DNA of 37,977 bases, from positions 1 to 37,977 of the forward strand of contig CAYMBX010000007.1 in the NCBI GenBank assembly GCA_964388785.1, given 5' to 3'. Under the pieces are notes generated by a model. It did not search any database. It saw only the letters and a list, made by a program, of their open reading frames with translations, and was not told the DNA's origin. This DNA comes from VGKU01 sp964388785. GTDB lineage: Bacteria > Patescibacteriota > Patescibacteriia > UBA9934 > GWF2-40-263. Positions 26,700-34,387 of the stretch are shown in pieces. Each line of letters begins with the position of its first letter. Position 1 is the first letter of the stretch. The translations under genes were made by a program, and so were the position numbers.

Positions 26700-27404
26700 A
26701 TGCCGTTTACGATTCGACAATTCAACCATACCGAACGTCTCGGAGATAAACTCAAAGCTCTGCGCAAAGAGGCGAATTTTACGCTCTCTGTGATGGAGGA
26801 AAAAACGAAAATCAATAAAACCTACATCCGCCACTTGGAGGACGGGAACTATCACAAGCTCCCGGATCCCATCTACACCCGAAACTTCCTGAAGATTTAT
26901 CTTCGTGTCTTGGGTGCGGATGAAACGTACTTTCTCAACCTGTTTGAACAAGAACGTGGAACATGCGACTTTGTCAAACAAGCCCGTCTGCCCCGACAAA
27001 GAACGCATGCGCTTAAATTGCTGGTGGCGAGCCGCTTTTTAAAAATCGGTATGTTCGTTCTGATTGCCGGAAGCATGGTGATGTATATCGGCCTGCAGGT
27101 TCGATCGATTGTTACCCCACCCGAACTATCCATTCTCGAACCGTCGGATGGCTATATCACCACGGATGCAACGATTTCTGTCACGGGTTCTGTTGAAGAA
27201 GACGCGAGCGTGCGTATCAACGGTTCAAAAGTTTTGCTCACAAAGAATGGAGATTTTCAGATGGAGGTTGCACTGGAACGAGGAGTAAACCTGATTAAAA
27301 TCGAGAGCGTAAAACGTTATTCTCGTCCGGCCATCCAGTATCGACGCGTTATTCTGGAACAAAACCGCACGATCACATTGGCCCCTCATGTGGATAAACC
27401 TTAA
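26700..27404 (+). CDS. RodZ-like HTH membrane protein
   Basis: 234 residues. About 10-85 is a Cro/RodZ-type helix-turn-helix domain (RLGDKLKALRKEANFTLSVM, then KINKTYIRHLEDGNYHKLPD). A single membrane helix lies at about 117-138 (IGMFVLIAGSMVMYIGLQV). The outer part is a small Ig-like domain (SILEPSDGYITTDATISVTG...). RodZ links the actin MreB to the cell wall machinery in rod-shaped bacteria; no mreB is visible here, so the role is inferred from architecture only. It is probably co-transcribed with ftsK. A strong terminator follows at 27438. Confidence 0.82.
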   Translation: MPFTIRQFNHTERLGDKLKALRKEANFTLSVMEEKTKINKTYIRHLEDGNYHKLPDPIYTRNFLKIYLRVLGADETYFLNLFEQERGTCDFVKQARLPRQRTHALKLLVASRFLKIGMFVLIAGSMVMYIGLQVRSIVTPPELSILEPSDGYITTDATISVTGSVEEDASVRINGSKVLLTKNGDFQMEVALERGVNLIKIESVKRYSRPAIQYRRVILEQNRTITLAPHVDKP

Positions 27405-27437
27405 GAAATGAATTTCTGACAAAAATTTGTGACAGGC

Positions 27438-27463
27438 AATCACCGCTTCATGAAGCGGTGATT
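27438..27463 (+). terminator. Terminator of the ftsK-rodZ-like unit
   Basis: Perfect 26-base palindrome with arms AATCACCGCTTCA / TGAAGCGGTGATT, followed by TTATTTT. Confidence 0.85.
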
Positions 27464-27496
27464 TTATTTTGACGTTTAGAAAGTCCAACAAAATGC

Positions 27497-27524
27497 TTGA
27501 TTTTTCACTATTTTTTGATAGAAT
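27497..27524 (+). promoter_or_regulatory. Promoter of recA
   Basis: -35 TTGATT (27497-27502), 16-bp spacer, -10 TAGAAT (27519-27524). No LexA-box-like palindrome is seen nearby, so SOS control is not evident. Confidence 0.7.
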
Positions 27525-27570
27525 AGATTTACTCTGCTAGTGTAAACGGGATCCCAAACAACCAACTCAT

Positions 27571-28629
27571 ATGCCCAAACACGTCACAAAAGAAGTGGAA
27601 GCGGATGCGCGCTCACGTGCAGCCCTGGATGCGATCTCTCAAATCAAACAACGCTTTGGGGAAGGTGCGATCATGCGACTTGGAGAAGCAAAAACCATGC
27701 AAGTCGACTCCGTCTCTACCGGATGTCTTTCGCTCGATCTGGCTCTTGGTGTTGGTGGAATGCCGCGCGGACGCATTATCGAAATCTATGGTCCGGAATC
27801 TTCCGGAAAAACCACGCTTGCCCAACACGTAGTCGCGGAAGTTCAAAAACTCGGTGGACTGGCTGCCTACGTCGATGCCGAGCACGCACTCGACCCGGAG
27901 TACGCTCAAAAAATCGGCGTAAATATCGACGAACTTTTCATCTCTCAACCTGACACGGGCGAACAGGCACTTGAAATTGTCGAAACGCTCGTCCGTTCAA
28001 ATGCGGTTGATGTGGTGGTGATTGATTCCGTGGCTGCCCTGACACCGAAAGCGGAAATCGAGGGAGACATGGGCGATCAGCACATGGGTCTGCAAGCGCG
28101 CTTAATGAGCCAAGCACTACGCAAACTCGCGGCCATTGTAAATAAATCAAAAACAACGGTCATTTTCATCAACCAGATCCGCATGAAGATTGGCGTTGTA
28201 TTCGGAAATCCGGAGACGACCCCCGGAGGAAACGCGCTCAAATTCTACGCATCGGTCCGTGTGGAAATTCGTCGTAGTGCCCAAATCAAACAAGGAGATA
28301 AAATTATTGGCAATCGGACGAAAGTGAAAATCGTCAAAAATAAGGTCGCTCCCCCATTTCGATCCTGCGAATTCGACATCATGTATAACGAAGGAATCTC
28401 GATTACCGGCGATCTCATCGATTTGGGCACAGAGCTTGGCACCATTAAAAAAAGCGGGAGCAACTACTACTATGGAGAAACGAAGCTGGGGCTTGGACGC
28501 GAAAACGCAAAACAATTTTTGCATGACAACCCAGAACTCATGAAAGAAATTCGTCAAGCAGTCCAGCAAGCGATTGAACCGGCTGCAGCACAAGAGCCGC
28601 AAGAAACAATCACCATGGACGAGAGTTGA
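27571..28629 (+). CDS. recA: Recombinase RecA
   Basis: 352 residues. RecA forms filaments on single-stranded DNA and drives strand exchange. Walker A GPESSGKTT is at 74-82, the signature ALRKLAAIVNKSKTTVIFIN and loop L2 (FGNPETTPGGNALKFYASVR) are intact. The C-terminal acidic tail is short. It has its own promoter and ends at a bidirectional terminator shared with efp. There is no SD: the leader before ATG reads CCAACTCAT. With pilus genes in the window, RecA may also serve transformation, but that is only inference. Confidence 0.98.
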   Translation: MPKHVTKEVEADARSRAALDAISQIKQRFGEGAIMRLGEAKTMQVDSVSTGCLSLDLALGVGGMPRGRIIEIYGPESSGKTTLAQHVVAEVQKLGGLAAYVDAEHALDPEYAQKIGVNIDELFISQPDTGEQALEIVETLVRSNAVDVVVIDSVAALTPKAEIEGDMGDQHMGLQARLMSQALRKLAAIVNKSKTTVIFINQIRMKIGVVFGNPETTPGGNALKFYASVRVEIRRSAQIKQGDKIIGNRTKVKIVKNKVAPPFRSCEFDIMYNEGISITGDLIDLGTELGTIKKSGSNYYYGETKLGLGRENAKQFLHDNPELMKEIRQAVQQAIEPAAAQEPQETITMDES

Positions 28630-28665
28630 TTAAAAAATCGATCCCCGAAGGGATCGATTTTTTAA
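28630..28665. terminator. Bidirectional terminator between recA and efp
   Basis: Perfect 16-bp stem TTAAAAAATCGATCCC / GGGATCGATTTTTTAA with loop CGAA. It serves the convergent recA (plus) and epmA-efp (minus) units. Confidence 0.92.
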
Positions 28666-28685
28666 TCCCAGGACTGTAAAAAGTC

Positions 28686-29249
28686 CTAATTCACACGTTC
28701 GCAATAACTTCCATCATCCGTACTGATCAACACATGATCGCCTTGTGAGATAAACGAGGGTACGCGCACCTTCAATCCATTATCCAATTCCGCTTCTTTA
28801 AGAACATTCCCGGAAGCTGTGTCGCCTTTAACCGCGGGTTCCGTGTAGACAATCGTGTATTCGATTTTTTGCGGCAGTGAAATGCTGATTGGTTGCTCAT
28901 TATGCACGACCACGTTTACATCAATTCCCTCTTTCAAGTAAGGAATCGAATCCTCAATGTCCGAGGAAGCGATCGAGACCTGTTCATACGTCATGTTATC
29001 CATAAATGTATACAGGTTCCCGTCGTTATAAAGATATTGCATTTTTTTGTATTGAACGTCTTCAAACGTCAGGGTTTCCGCAGACTTAAAGTTCACTTCT
29101 TGCACCTTTCCGGTTTTGAGATTTTTCATGCGGGTACGAACAAAGGAACTGCCCTTTCCAGGACTCACGCGCTGAAAATCTGTCACAAACCAGAGCTCAC
29201 CGCCAATATTAATGACAGTGCTTTTCTTAATGTCGTTCGGACTTGCCAT
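28686..29249 (-). CDS. efp: Translation elongation factor P
   Basis: 187 residues with the KOW-like domain I and two OB-type domains. It rescues ribosomes stalled on proline runs. The tip loop SPGKGSSFVR carries Lys32 at the place of the E. coli residue that receives beta-lysine. The C-terminal signature (VRVPSFISQGDHVLISTDDGSYCERV) is present. The gene for the modifying enzyme, epmA, lies 12 nt upstream in the same operon, which supports Lys32 being modified. No SD. Confidence 0.96.
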   Translation of the reverse strand: MASPNDIKKSTVINIGGELWFVTDFQRVSPGKGSSFVRTRMKNLKTGKVQEVNFKSAETLTFEDVQYKKMQYLYNDGNLYTFMDNMTYEQVSIASSDIEDSIPYLKEGIDVNVVVHNEQPISISLPQKIEYTIVYTEPAVKGDTASGNVLKEAELDNGLKVRVPSFISQGDHVLISTDDGSYCERVN

Positions 29250-29261
29250 AAAAAATGATAA

Positions 29262-30227
29262 TCACTTAAACAGTTCGCTTGCGGGAAACAGGAGGACCTC
29301 CTCAATGTGTGTTCGACCCGTCAAAATCATGTGCAAACGATCAATCCCAAGCGCGTTCCCAAAGCTTGGAGTTCGCACGGATGGTAGCAGTTCCAAAAAC
29401 CTTTCGTCAATGGGATGGACGGTTTTTCCAAGCACAGCACGCTCTTTCGCTTCCTCTTCAAATCGCCGTCGTTGTTCCTTCGCGTCCGTAAGTTCCGTAA
29501 ACGCATTGCAAATTTCAAGTCCGTTCAAATAAAGCTCAAAGCGCTCTCCGTATCGTCCGTCCGGAGTGAGACGCGCGAGCGCCGCTTGATGGGTGGGATA
29601 ATCGTAGACAAAGATGTTTCCTCTCAAATTCGGTTCGACTTTTGCCAAAAACAACCGATAAAACAGGTCGCTCTCTGTGTCGTGTTCAGCGGTGTGTATT
29701 CCGTGTTTAACACACGCTTCGCGTAGCGAGGCGCTGCTTGCCTCATTCAGATCGATTCCCACGAACTCAAGAAACAAATCTCTCACACGTACACGTCTCC
29801 AATCCTCAAGGGGAAATTCGCTTCCGACTACCGCTCCAACGGACTCGATCATCCCCTGTGTCTCATCCATACACACGTGATAGTCCGCTCCTTGCTGGTA
29901 CCATTCGATCATGGTGAATTCGGGATTGTGCGTACCACCGAATTCCTCCTCATTTCGAAAGACCTTTGTAATCGTGAAGATCTTTTCAAGCCCGAGTCCC
30001 ATCAACTTTTTCATCGAATATTCGGGGCTTGTGATGAGCGCGGCAGGGTGCTTTGTCCCGTTTGGTTCGACGACGGTCGTTTCAAACGGCGACAAATTCG
30101 GCTCCATTCCCGGGCTGCGCACCACGAGGGGCGTTTCCACTTCTGTGTACCCCCTTCCTTTGAAAAAGGCTCGGATGGCGTTAAGAATACGTTCGCGCTC
30201 TTGGGCGATTTGATGAATATCTCGCAT
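29262..30227 (-). CDS. epmA: EF-P beta-lysine ligase EpmA (PoxA/GenX)
   Basis: 321 residues from the ATG at 30227. It is a class II lysyl-tRNA synthetase core without the anticodon-binding domain, as in EpmA (about 325 residues). Motif 2 is KVFRNEEEFGGTHNPEFTMIEW, and motif 3 is NALGIDRLHMILTG. Full LysRS would be about 500 residues. Adjacent efp makes the EpmA assignment strong. The partner EpmB (lysine 2,3-aminomutase), which makes beta-lysine in E. coli, is not in the window; this enzyme may use another substrate. It follows the rpsR terminator. Confidence 0.9.
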   Translation of the reverse strand: MRDIHQIAQERERILNAIRAFFKGRGYTEVETPLVVRSPGMEPNLSPFETTVVEPNGTKHPAALITSPEYSMKKLMGLGLEKIFTITKVFRNEEEFGGTHNPEFTMIEWYQQGADYHVCMDETQGMIESVGAVVGSEFPLEDWRRVRVRDLFLEFVGIDLNEASSASLREACVKHGIHTAEHDTESDLFYRLFLAKVEPNLRGNIFVYDYPTHQAALARLTPDGRYGERFELYLNGLEICNAFTELTDAKEQRRRFEEEAKERAVLGKTVHPIDERFLELLPSVRTPSFGNALGIDRLHMILTGRTHIEEVLLFPASELFK

Positions 30228-30242
30228 ATGACAACTAGCAAA

Positions 30243-30276
30243 CAAAGACGCGGCCGTCATGACGGCCGCGTCTTTG
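30243..30276 (-). terminator. Terminator of rpsF-ssb-rpsR
   Basis: Perfect 34-base palindrome with arms CAAAGACGCGGCCGTCA / TGACGGCCGCGTCTTTG followed by TTTG on the minus strand, 8 nt after the rpsR stop. Confidence 0.8.
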
Positions 30277-30284
30277 TTTGCGGC

Positions 30285-30515
30285 TTACTTTTGAACAAAC
30301 GGGATAAGCGCCATAATTCTCGCACGCTTGATCGCGTTGGAGAGTTCGCGCTGATGCTTCATGCAGACACCGGAACGCTTGCGTGGCACAATCTTCGCAA
30401 AGGAAGAAATGTATCGGCGCAGGGTTTTCATATCTTTATAATCGATCTGCGTCACGTTATTGGCACAAAAGAAGCACTGTTTTTTTACTTTCGTGGTTTG
30501 TGGTTTCTTTTCCAT
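30285..30515 (-). CDS. rpsR: Ribosomal protein S18
   Basis: 76 residues, the usual size. S18 binds S6 on the small subunit platform. The core KTLRRYISSFAKIVPRKRSG and LSNAIKRARIMALIPF are canonical. A Cys pair (QCFFCANN) near the N-terminus can bind zinc. It starts 2 nt after ssb in the classical rpsF-ssb-rpsR operon. Confidence 0.97.
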   Translation of the reverse strand: MEKKPQTTKVKKQCFFCANNVTQIDYKDMKTLRRYISSFAKIVPRKRSGVCMKHQRELSNAIKRARIMALIPFVQK

Positions 30516-30517
30516 AG

Positions 30518-30961
30518 TTAGAATGGAATGTCCTCAACGTTGATTTCATCATCCGGATTTGCAGATCGATCGTCTCGCGGTGCCGCTTGCGGCGGAACAA
30601 ATGCGGAGGAAGGACCGGAACCGGTTCCTCCCGCACGATCGAGCATGATCATGTTTTCGGTGATGATTTCCGTGCGATAACGTTTAATCCCGTCTTGACC
30701 TTCCCAGTCACGAGTTTGCAAACGTCCTTCAATATAAACTTTTTTGCCCTTGGTTAAATACTGGCCGCAAATTTCCGCAAGTTTCCCCCACGCCACCACA
30801 TTATGAAATTCTGTGGCTTCTTGTTTGTTACCGGAAGCGTCGTTCCACGTGCGGTTGGTTGCCACCGCAAATGTACAGACACTTTGACCGGAAGGCGTTT
30901 GGCGAACTTCCGGATCGCGGGTCAAATTTCCGAGGATCATCGCACGGTTGAGTGAATACAT
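30518..30961 (-). CDS. ssb: Single-stranded DNA-binding protein
   Basis: 147 residues. The OB fold covers about 1-108 (LNRAMILGNLTRDPEVRQTP, then EFHNVVAWGKLAE). A short Pro/Gln-rich linker leads to the acidic tail DDEINVEDIPF, which recruits partner proteins. It lies between rpsF and rpsR with a 12-nt gap after rpsF. No SD. Confidence 0.97.
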   Translation of the reverse strand: MYSLNRAMILGNLTRDPEVRQTPSGQSVCTFAVATNRTWNDASGNKQEATEFHNVVAWGKLAEICGQYLTKGKKVYIEGRLQTRDWEGQDGIKRYRTEIITENMIMLDRAGGTGSGPSSAFVPPQAAPRDDRSANPDDEINVEDIPF

Positions 30962-30973
30962 AGACTTAACGGG

Positions 30974-31501
30974 TTAGATATTCTCGGTTGAGTCGACGTC
31001 CAAAATTTCATCCAATTTCTTATCTAGCTCTTCCATGCTCATCTTGCTTTCTTCCGCGGAAGTTGCCGACGGAGGAGGTGGCGGCAACGGTTCTTCGGCC
31101 GCTCGGCGCACCGGTCTTGTCCCGTCTTCCGGTCGGTCCTTCTGGCGCTCACGACGTGCTTCTTCTGAAAGCGGAGCGACGTATGAGGTAAGCTCGTACG
31201 CTTCGTTTTCTGCACCGGGTCGTCGTGTGGTGATCGTGTGGCGAAGCACTTCGTCGGTCAATCCGAGCTTACGGTTAAGCGAATCGATCACGGAAGATTC
31301 CGCATCAAAATGGACGAGGACGTACGTTCCGTGTCGCTGTTTTTTAATTGGATACGCAAGCCGGATCTTGCCGATATTTCGGCTTGAGATCACGGTTCCC
31401 CCCAAATGAGTCACCTCTGCAGACACTTGGCCGGCAATCTTTTCGATCTCGCCGTCCGTGTACTGGTTGGAGACAATGTACAACAGTTCGTATTGGTTCA
31501 T
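30974..31501 (-). CDS. rpsF: Ribosomal protein S6 with a long C-terminal extension
   Basis: 175 residues against 95-135 in most bacteria. Residues 1-95 are the S6 ferredoxin fold (MNQYELLYIVSNQYTD, then QRHGTYVLVHFDAE). Residues about 110-175 form a charged, Arg- then Glu-rich tail with the run PLPPPPPS in the middle. Five prolines in a row are a strong stalling signal that EF-P relieves, and efp lies nearby. The tail ends with an acidic helix (MEELDKKLDEILDV). First gene of the operon, with a leader that may bind S6:S18. Confidence 0.96.
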   Translation of the reverse strand: MNQYELLYIVSNQYTDGEIEKIAGQVSAEVTHLGGTVISSRNIGKIRLAYPIKKQRHGTYVLVHFDAESSVIDSLNRKLGLTDEVLRHTITTRRPGAENEAYELTSYVAPLSEEARRERQKDRPEDGTRPVRRAAEEPLPPPPPSATSAEESKMSMEELDKKLDEILDVDSTENI

Positions 31502-31507
31502 AATGAC

Positions 31508-31541
31508 TGGCCCCTCATGGAGCGGCCCCGAGTTCGGGACC
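31508..31541 (-). promoter_or_regulatory. rpsF leader hairpins, possible S6:S18 autoregulatory site
   Basis: On the mRNA, CCCG-AACT-CGGG is followed by GGCCGCTC...GAG-GGCC just before the rpsF ATG, with a CCG in the junction. In several bacteria S6:S18 represses its operon by binding a CCG-bearing leader structure. The match is by position and motif only. Confidence 0.4.
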
Positions 31542-31568
31542 TTGGACAGTTATTGAATTAACGGGCGT

Positions 31569-31597
31569 ATCCTAGGCAATTTGGGCAAAATGGTCAA
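31569..31597 (-). promoter_or_regulatory. Promoter of rpsF-ssb-rpsR
   Basis: -35 TTGACC (31592-31597), 17-bp spacer, -10 TAGGAT (31569-31574) on the minus strand. It overlaps the divergent promoter of the methyltransferase gene. Confidence 0.7.
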
Positions 31598-31610
31598 GTT
31601 CCTGTAGCAT
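31581..31610 (+). promoter_or_regulatory. Promoter of the TRM11-type gene, leaderless start
   Basis: -35 TTGGGC (31581-31586), 18-bp spacer, -10 TAGCAT (31605-31610). The -10 ends 8 nt before the ATG at 31619, so the transcript should start at or next to the start codon. Confidence 0.5.
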
Positions 31611-31618
31611 GGCGTCGT

Positions 31619-32785
31619 ATGATCTTCTTTATTTTGGGAAGCCATCCGGAATTATCGAGAGCGGAAATCGAGGCCGTGATCGGGAAAAAACCCGTGGTGA
31701 TACAGTTTGGAAATGTCCTTGTTTTGGACGATGTCCAAGAAAATCTGAGTCAGCTTGAAAATCGGCTGGCCGGCACAGTGAAGATCGGACACATTGTCGG
31801 GGAAACCTCGATCTGGAACAAGCACGAACTGGCGAACCTCATTGCTTCCTATGCAGCAGAAGCATCCGGCAGAAATAAAATCTCCTTCGGGTTGAGTGTT
31901 TACGACATGGGGGATACGGTCGCGGTGAAAAAAGCGGCTGCGGATCTTCGTGCACTCGGCCTGGAGATTAAAAAGAATCTGCGCGAAACAGGACGACCGG
32001 TGCGGTATGTTTCATCCAAAGAACCGGAGTTGTCTTCGGTCATCGTTGAAGAAAACGAACTGCTCGCCTCCGGAGGAGAGTTTGTACTTCTCCTTGCAAA
32101 AAATCGTATCCTCGTGGGACAAACAGGGGCGGTGCAGCCGTACAAGGCATGGTCTGAACGGGATTACGGCCGTCCTGCGCGCGATGCAAAATCCGGCATG
32201 CTTCCCCCAAAACTCGCGCGCATAATGATCAATTTGTCGGGAGTGTCACCGAGCGGAAAGACAATACTGGATCCATTTTGCGGTTCCGGAACCGTCCTGA
32301 TGGAAGCACAGCTTATGGGATTTCAAACATTGATTGGCACAGATATCTCTGAAAAAGCAATCGCGGATACCACAGCTAATCTTGCTTGGCTTTCAGAAAC
32401 ATTTGAACTGACTTCCCCATCGATTCTGCTGCACACAATCCCGGTTCAAGAAATTGATCAGGTGATCAATCATCCCGTGGATCTCATCGTGACCGAAACG
32501 TTTCTGGGGACACCCCGCACCAAATCGCTCACCGACGAACAGTTTGGAACCACGAAAAAAGAACTGCGAAAAATGTATGATCCAGCGTTTGTAAAATTGT
32601 TTGGGTTGTTGTCACCGGGAGGGATGATGGTACTCGCGCTTCCTGCGTTCAAAGTCAAAGAAATTCACAAGCGACTGGGACTCGACTCTTTTTTCGCCTC
32701 AACCGGCTTCACCATCAAACAGTCGTTCTTATACCACCGTCCCGACCAAATTGTCGGACGTGAAATTTTAGTAATGACAAAGTAA
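31619..32785 (+). CDS. TRM11-type RNA methyltransferase
   Basis: 388 residues. The N-terminal part (about 1-160) resembles a THUMP-like RNA-binding region. The C-terminal Rossmann domain has the SAM motif DPFCGSGTVLMEA near 220 and the acidic strand LIGTDISEKAI. The usual catalytic DPPY/NPPY is replaced by TETFLGTP (VDLIVTETFLGTPRT), as in some archaeal and bacterial Trm11/TrmG10 relatives. It probably methylates tRNA guanosine at position 10 or a related site. It is convergent with ychF, with 11 nt between stop codons and no terminator. Confidence 0.78.
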   Translation: MIFFILGSHPELSRAEIEAVIGKKPVVIQFGNVLVLDDVQENLSQLENRLAGTVKIGHIVGETSIWNKHELANLIASYAAEASGRNKISFGLSVYDMGDTVAVKKAAADLRALGLEIKKNLRETGRPVRYVSSKEPELSSVIVEENELLASGGEFVLLLAKNRILVGQTGAVQPYKAWSERDYGRPARDAKSGMLPPKLARIMINLSGVSPSGKTILDPFCGSGTVLMEAQLMGFQTLIGTDISEKAIADTTANLAWLSETFELTSPSILLHTIPVQEIDQVINHPVDLIVTETFLGTPRTKSLTDEQFGTTKKELRKMYDPAFVKLFGLLSPGGMMVLALPAFKVKEIHKRLGLDSFFASTGFTIKQSFLYHRPDQIVGREILVMTK

Positions 32786-32796
32786 CTCGTGAAGTT

Positions 32797-33867
32797 TTAC
32801 ACTCCCACACGGAAATGGCAGACGTCGCCGTCCTGCATCACATACTCTTTTCCCTCGACACGCAACTTCCCCGCCTCGCGCGCTCCGCTTTCACCCAACG
32901 CCACAAAATCTTTCCAATTAATCACCTCCGCGCGAATGAATGCCTTTTCAAAATCCGTGTGAATGACGCCGGCAGCTTGGGGTGCCTTTGTTCCGCGCGC
33001 GATCGTCCAAGCGCGTGTTTCTTTTTCACCGGACGTAAAATAGGTAATGAGCTTTAGTAGTTCGTAACATTTGGTAATGAGTCGATCAAGACCAGACTCA
33101 GCAAGTCCCATTTCTTGTAAAAAAAGCTGTTGCTCCTCAGAGGGCATCTCAACGATCTCCGATTCTAGTTTGACGGAGATTGGCAGTGCCATGCGGCCTT
33201 CGCCAAACGGACTGGTCCATGCTTCTAAACGAGCACCGTCCGCCACGTTTACGATGTACAAAATCGGTTTGCGCGTCAGCAACGTCAGATCGCGCACAGC
33301 TTTTTCTTCATCTTCGGTGAGTGCAACGGTATTTGCCATCCTTCCATCCGCCACCGCCGCAAACAACTTCGCACAGGCTGATTCTTCATTCTCTAATTCT
33401 TTGGTCTTGCCCGCCTTCATTTTTCCGCGTACGCCATCCAGCCGCTTCTCCACCGAGGCGAGGTCGGCCATAGCGAGTTCTGTCTCGATTGTTTCGACAT
33501 CGCGCAATGGGTCTACGGATCCGTCCACGTGATGGACATTCGTATCCTCAAACGAACGGACGACATGTAAGACCATGTCGACTTCACGGATATTTGATAA
33601 AAATTTGTTGCCGAGTCCTTCGCCTTGGTGTGCACCTTTTACGAGACCGGCGATGTCCACGAATTCAATTGCGGTTGGAATGATTTTTTGGGATTGACTG
33701 ACGCGTGCAAGCTGCTGCAATCGATTGTCCGGTACCTCGACAACTCCCACGTTTGGCTCGATCGTACAAAAGGGAAAATTCGCACAATCAACTTGCTTTT
33801 TAGTTAAGGTCTTAAAGAGGGTCGATTTACCGACATTCGGTAGACCAACGATTCCAACTTGAAGCAT
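32797..33867 (-). CDS. ychF: Ribosome-binding GTPase/ATPase YchF
   Basis: 356 residues. G1 GLPNVGKST at 8-16, G3 DIAGLVKGAHQGEGLGN and the NVAD nucleotide motif identify the Obg-family YchF/OLA1. The C-terminal TGS domain (ARGTKAPQAAGVIHTDFEKA, then VMQDGDVCHFRVGV) is complete. YchF hydrolyses ATP better than GTP in other species and binds ribosomes. A promoter lies so close that the mRNA should be leaderless. Confidence 0.97.
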   Translation of the reverse strand: MLQVGIVGLPNVGKSTLFKTLTKKQVDCANFPFCTIEPNVGVVEVPDNRLQQLARVSQSQKIIPTAIEFVDIAGLVKGAHQGEGLGNKFLSNIREVDMVLHVVRSFEDTNVHHVDGSVDPLRDVETIETELAMADLASVEKRLDGVRGKMKAGKTKELENEESACAKLFAAVADGRMANTVALTEDEEKAVRDLTLLTRKPILYIVNVADGARLEAWTSPFGEGRMALPISVKLESEIVEMPSEEQQLFLQEMGLAESGLDRLITKCYELLKLITYFTSGEKETRAWTIARGTKAPQAAGVIHTDFEKAFIRAEVINWKDFVALGESGAREAGKLRVEGKEYVMQDGDVCHFRVGV

Positions 33868-33876
33868 ACGAAGCGG

Positions 33877-33905
33877 AGTATAGATGCAATGGGATGATTT
33901 TACAA
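33877..33905 (-). promoter_or_regulatory. Promoter of ychF, leaderless start
   Basis: -35 TTGTAA (33900-33905), 17-bp spacer, -10 TATACT (33877-33882) on the minus strand. Only 9 nt separate the -10 from the ATG at 33867. Confidence 0.65.
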
Positions 33906-34056
33906 TGGTTTAGGCCCATGTTAAGCTTTTTTTGCGAGGATGACGTGCTCTGATCCGGACGACTGACTCCCGAGGCGCATCAACGACCGAGCGGGACCTC
34001 ACGTCCTGAGTGCATCTGGCGGAAAAACGTCGCCATGATGCGCAAAGGAGCGTCCG

Positions 34057-34230
34057 ATGCATCATCATGTAAACTACGAAGCCGGGGTCGGCGGATGCCG
34101 AGCGCCGGAACGACCGAGTTCAATGAGTTTTCCAACCACTTCATGCGACTCGACAGCGCGCGACCACCGCAAGAAGCGGGTGAAACCGTTGAACGGTCCG
34201 TTCTGGAACCCGTCTGCCTTCCCTTGCTGA
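34057..34230 (+). CDS. Possible small protein, 57 residues, with strong SD
   Basis: AAGGAG lies 7 nt before ATG (34057). The product begins MHHHVNYEAGVGGCRAPERP, is Arg/Pro/Ser-rich, has three Cys and ends WNPSAFPC. No family is recognised. The GC-rich style and SD match pyrB, pyrE and the 21643-24113 cluster. A hairpin (34247-34290, arms CGGTCGCT / AGCGACCG) and a terminator at 34315 follow. It could also be a structured RNA region with a chance ORF. Confidence 0.4.
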   Translation: MHHHVNYEAGVGGCRAPERPSSMSFPTTSCDSTARDHRKKRVKPLNGPFWNPSAFPC

Positions 34231-34314
34231 AGTAGGACACTCGCATCCGGTCGCTACTGGAGGAAACTGCGTCTCCTTTGGCAGCGACCGACTCTCACAC
34301 ATGATTTCTTCACG

Positions 34315-34332
34315 CGGCTTCGGCCGTTTTTT
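34315..34332 (+). terminator. Terminator upstream of the secreted-protein gene
   Basis: Stem CGGC-TTCG-GCCG followed by TTTTTT. The next promoter begins 2 nt later. Confidence 0.8.
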
Positions 34333-34333
34333 A

Positions 34334-34362
34334 TTGACAAAATAGCCAATTTGTGCTATATT
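34334..34362 (+). promoter_or_regulatory. Strong promoter of the secreted-protein gene
   Basis: -35 TTGACA (perfect, 34334-34339), 17-bp spacer, -10 TATATT (34357-34362). It is the best full promoter in the window, pointing to high expression. Confidence 0.88.
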
Positions 34363-34387
34363 TGGTTGTTATAAATTATCGTTTTAT

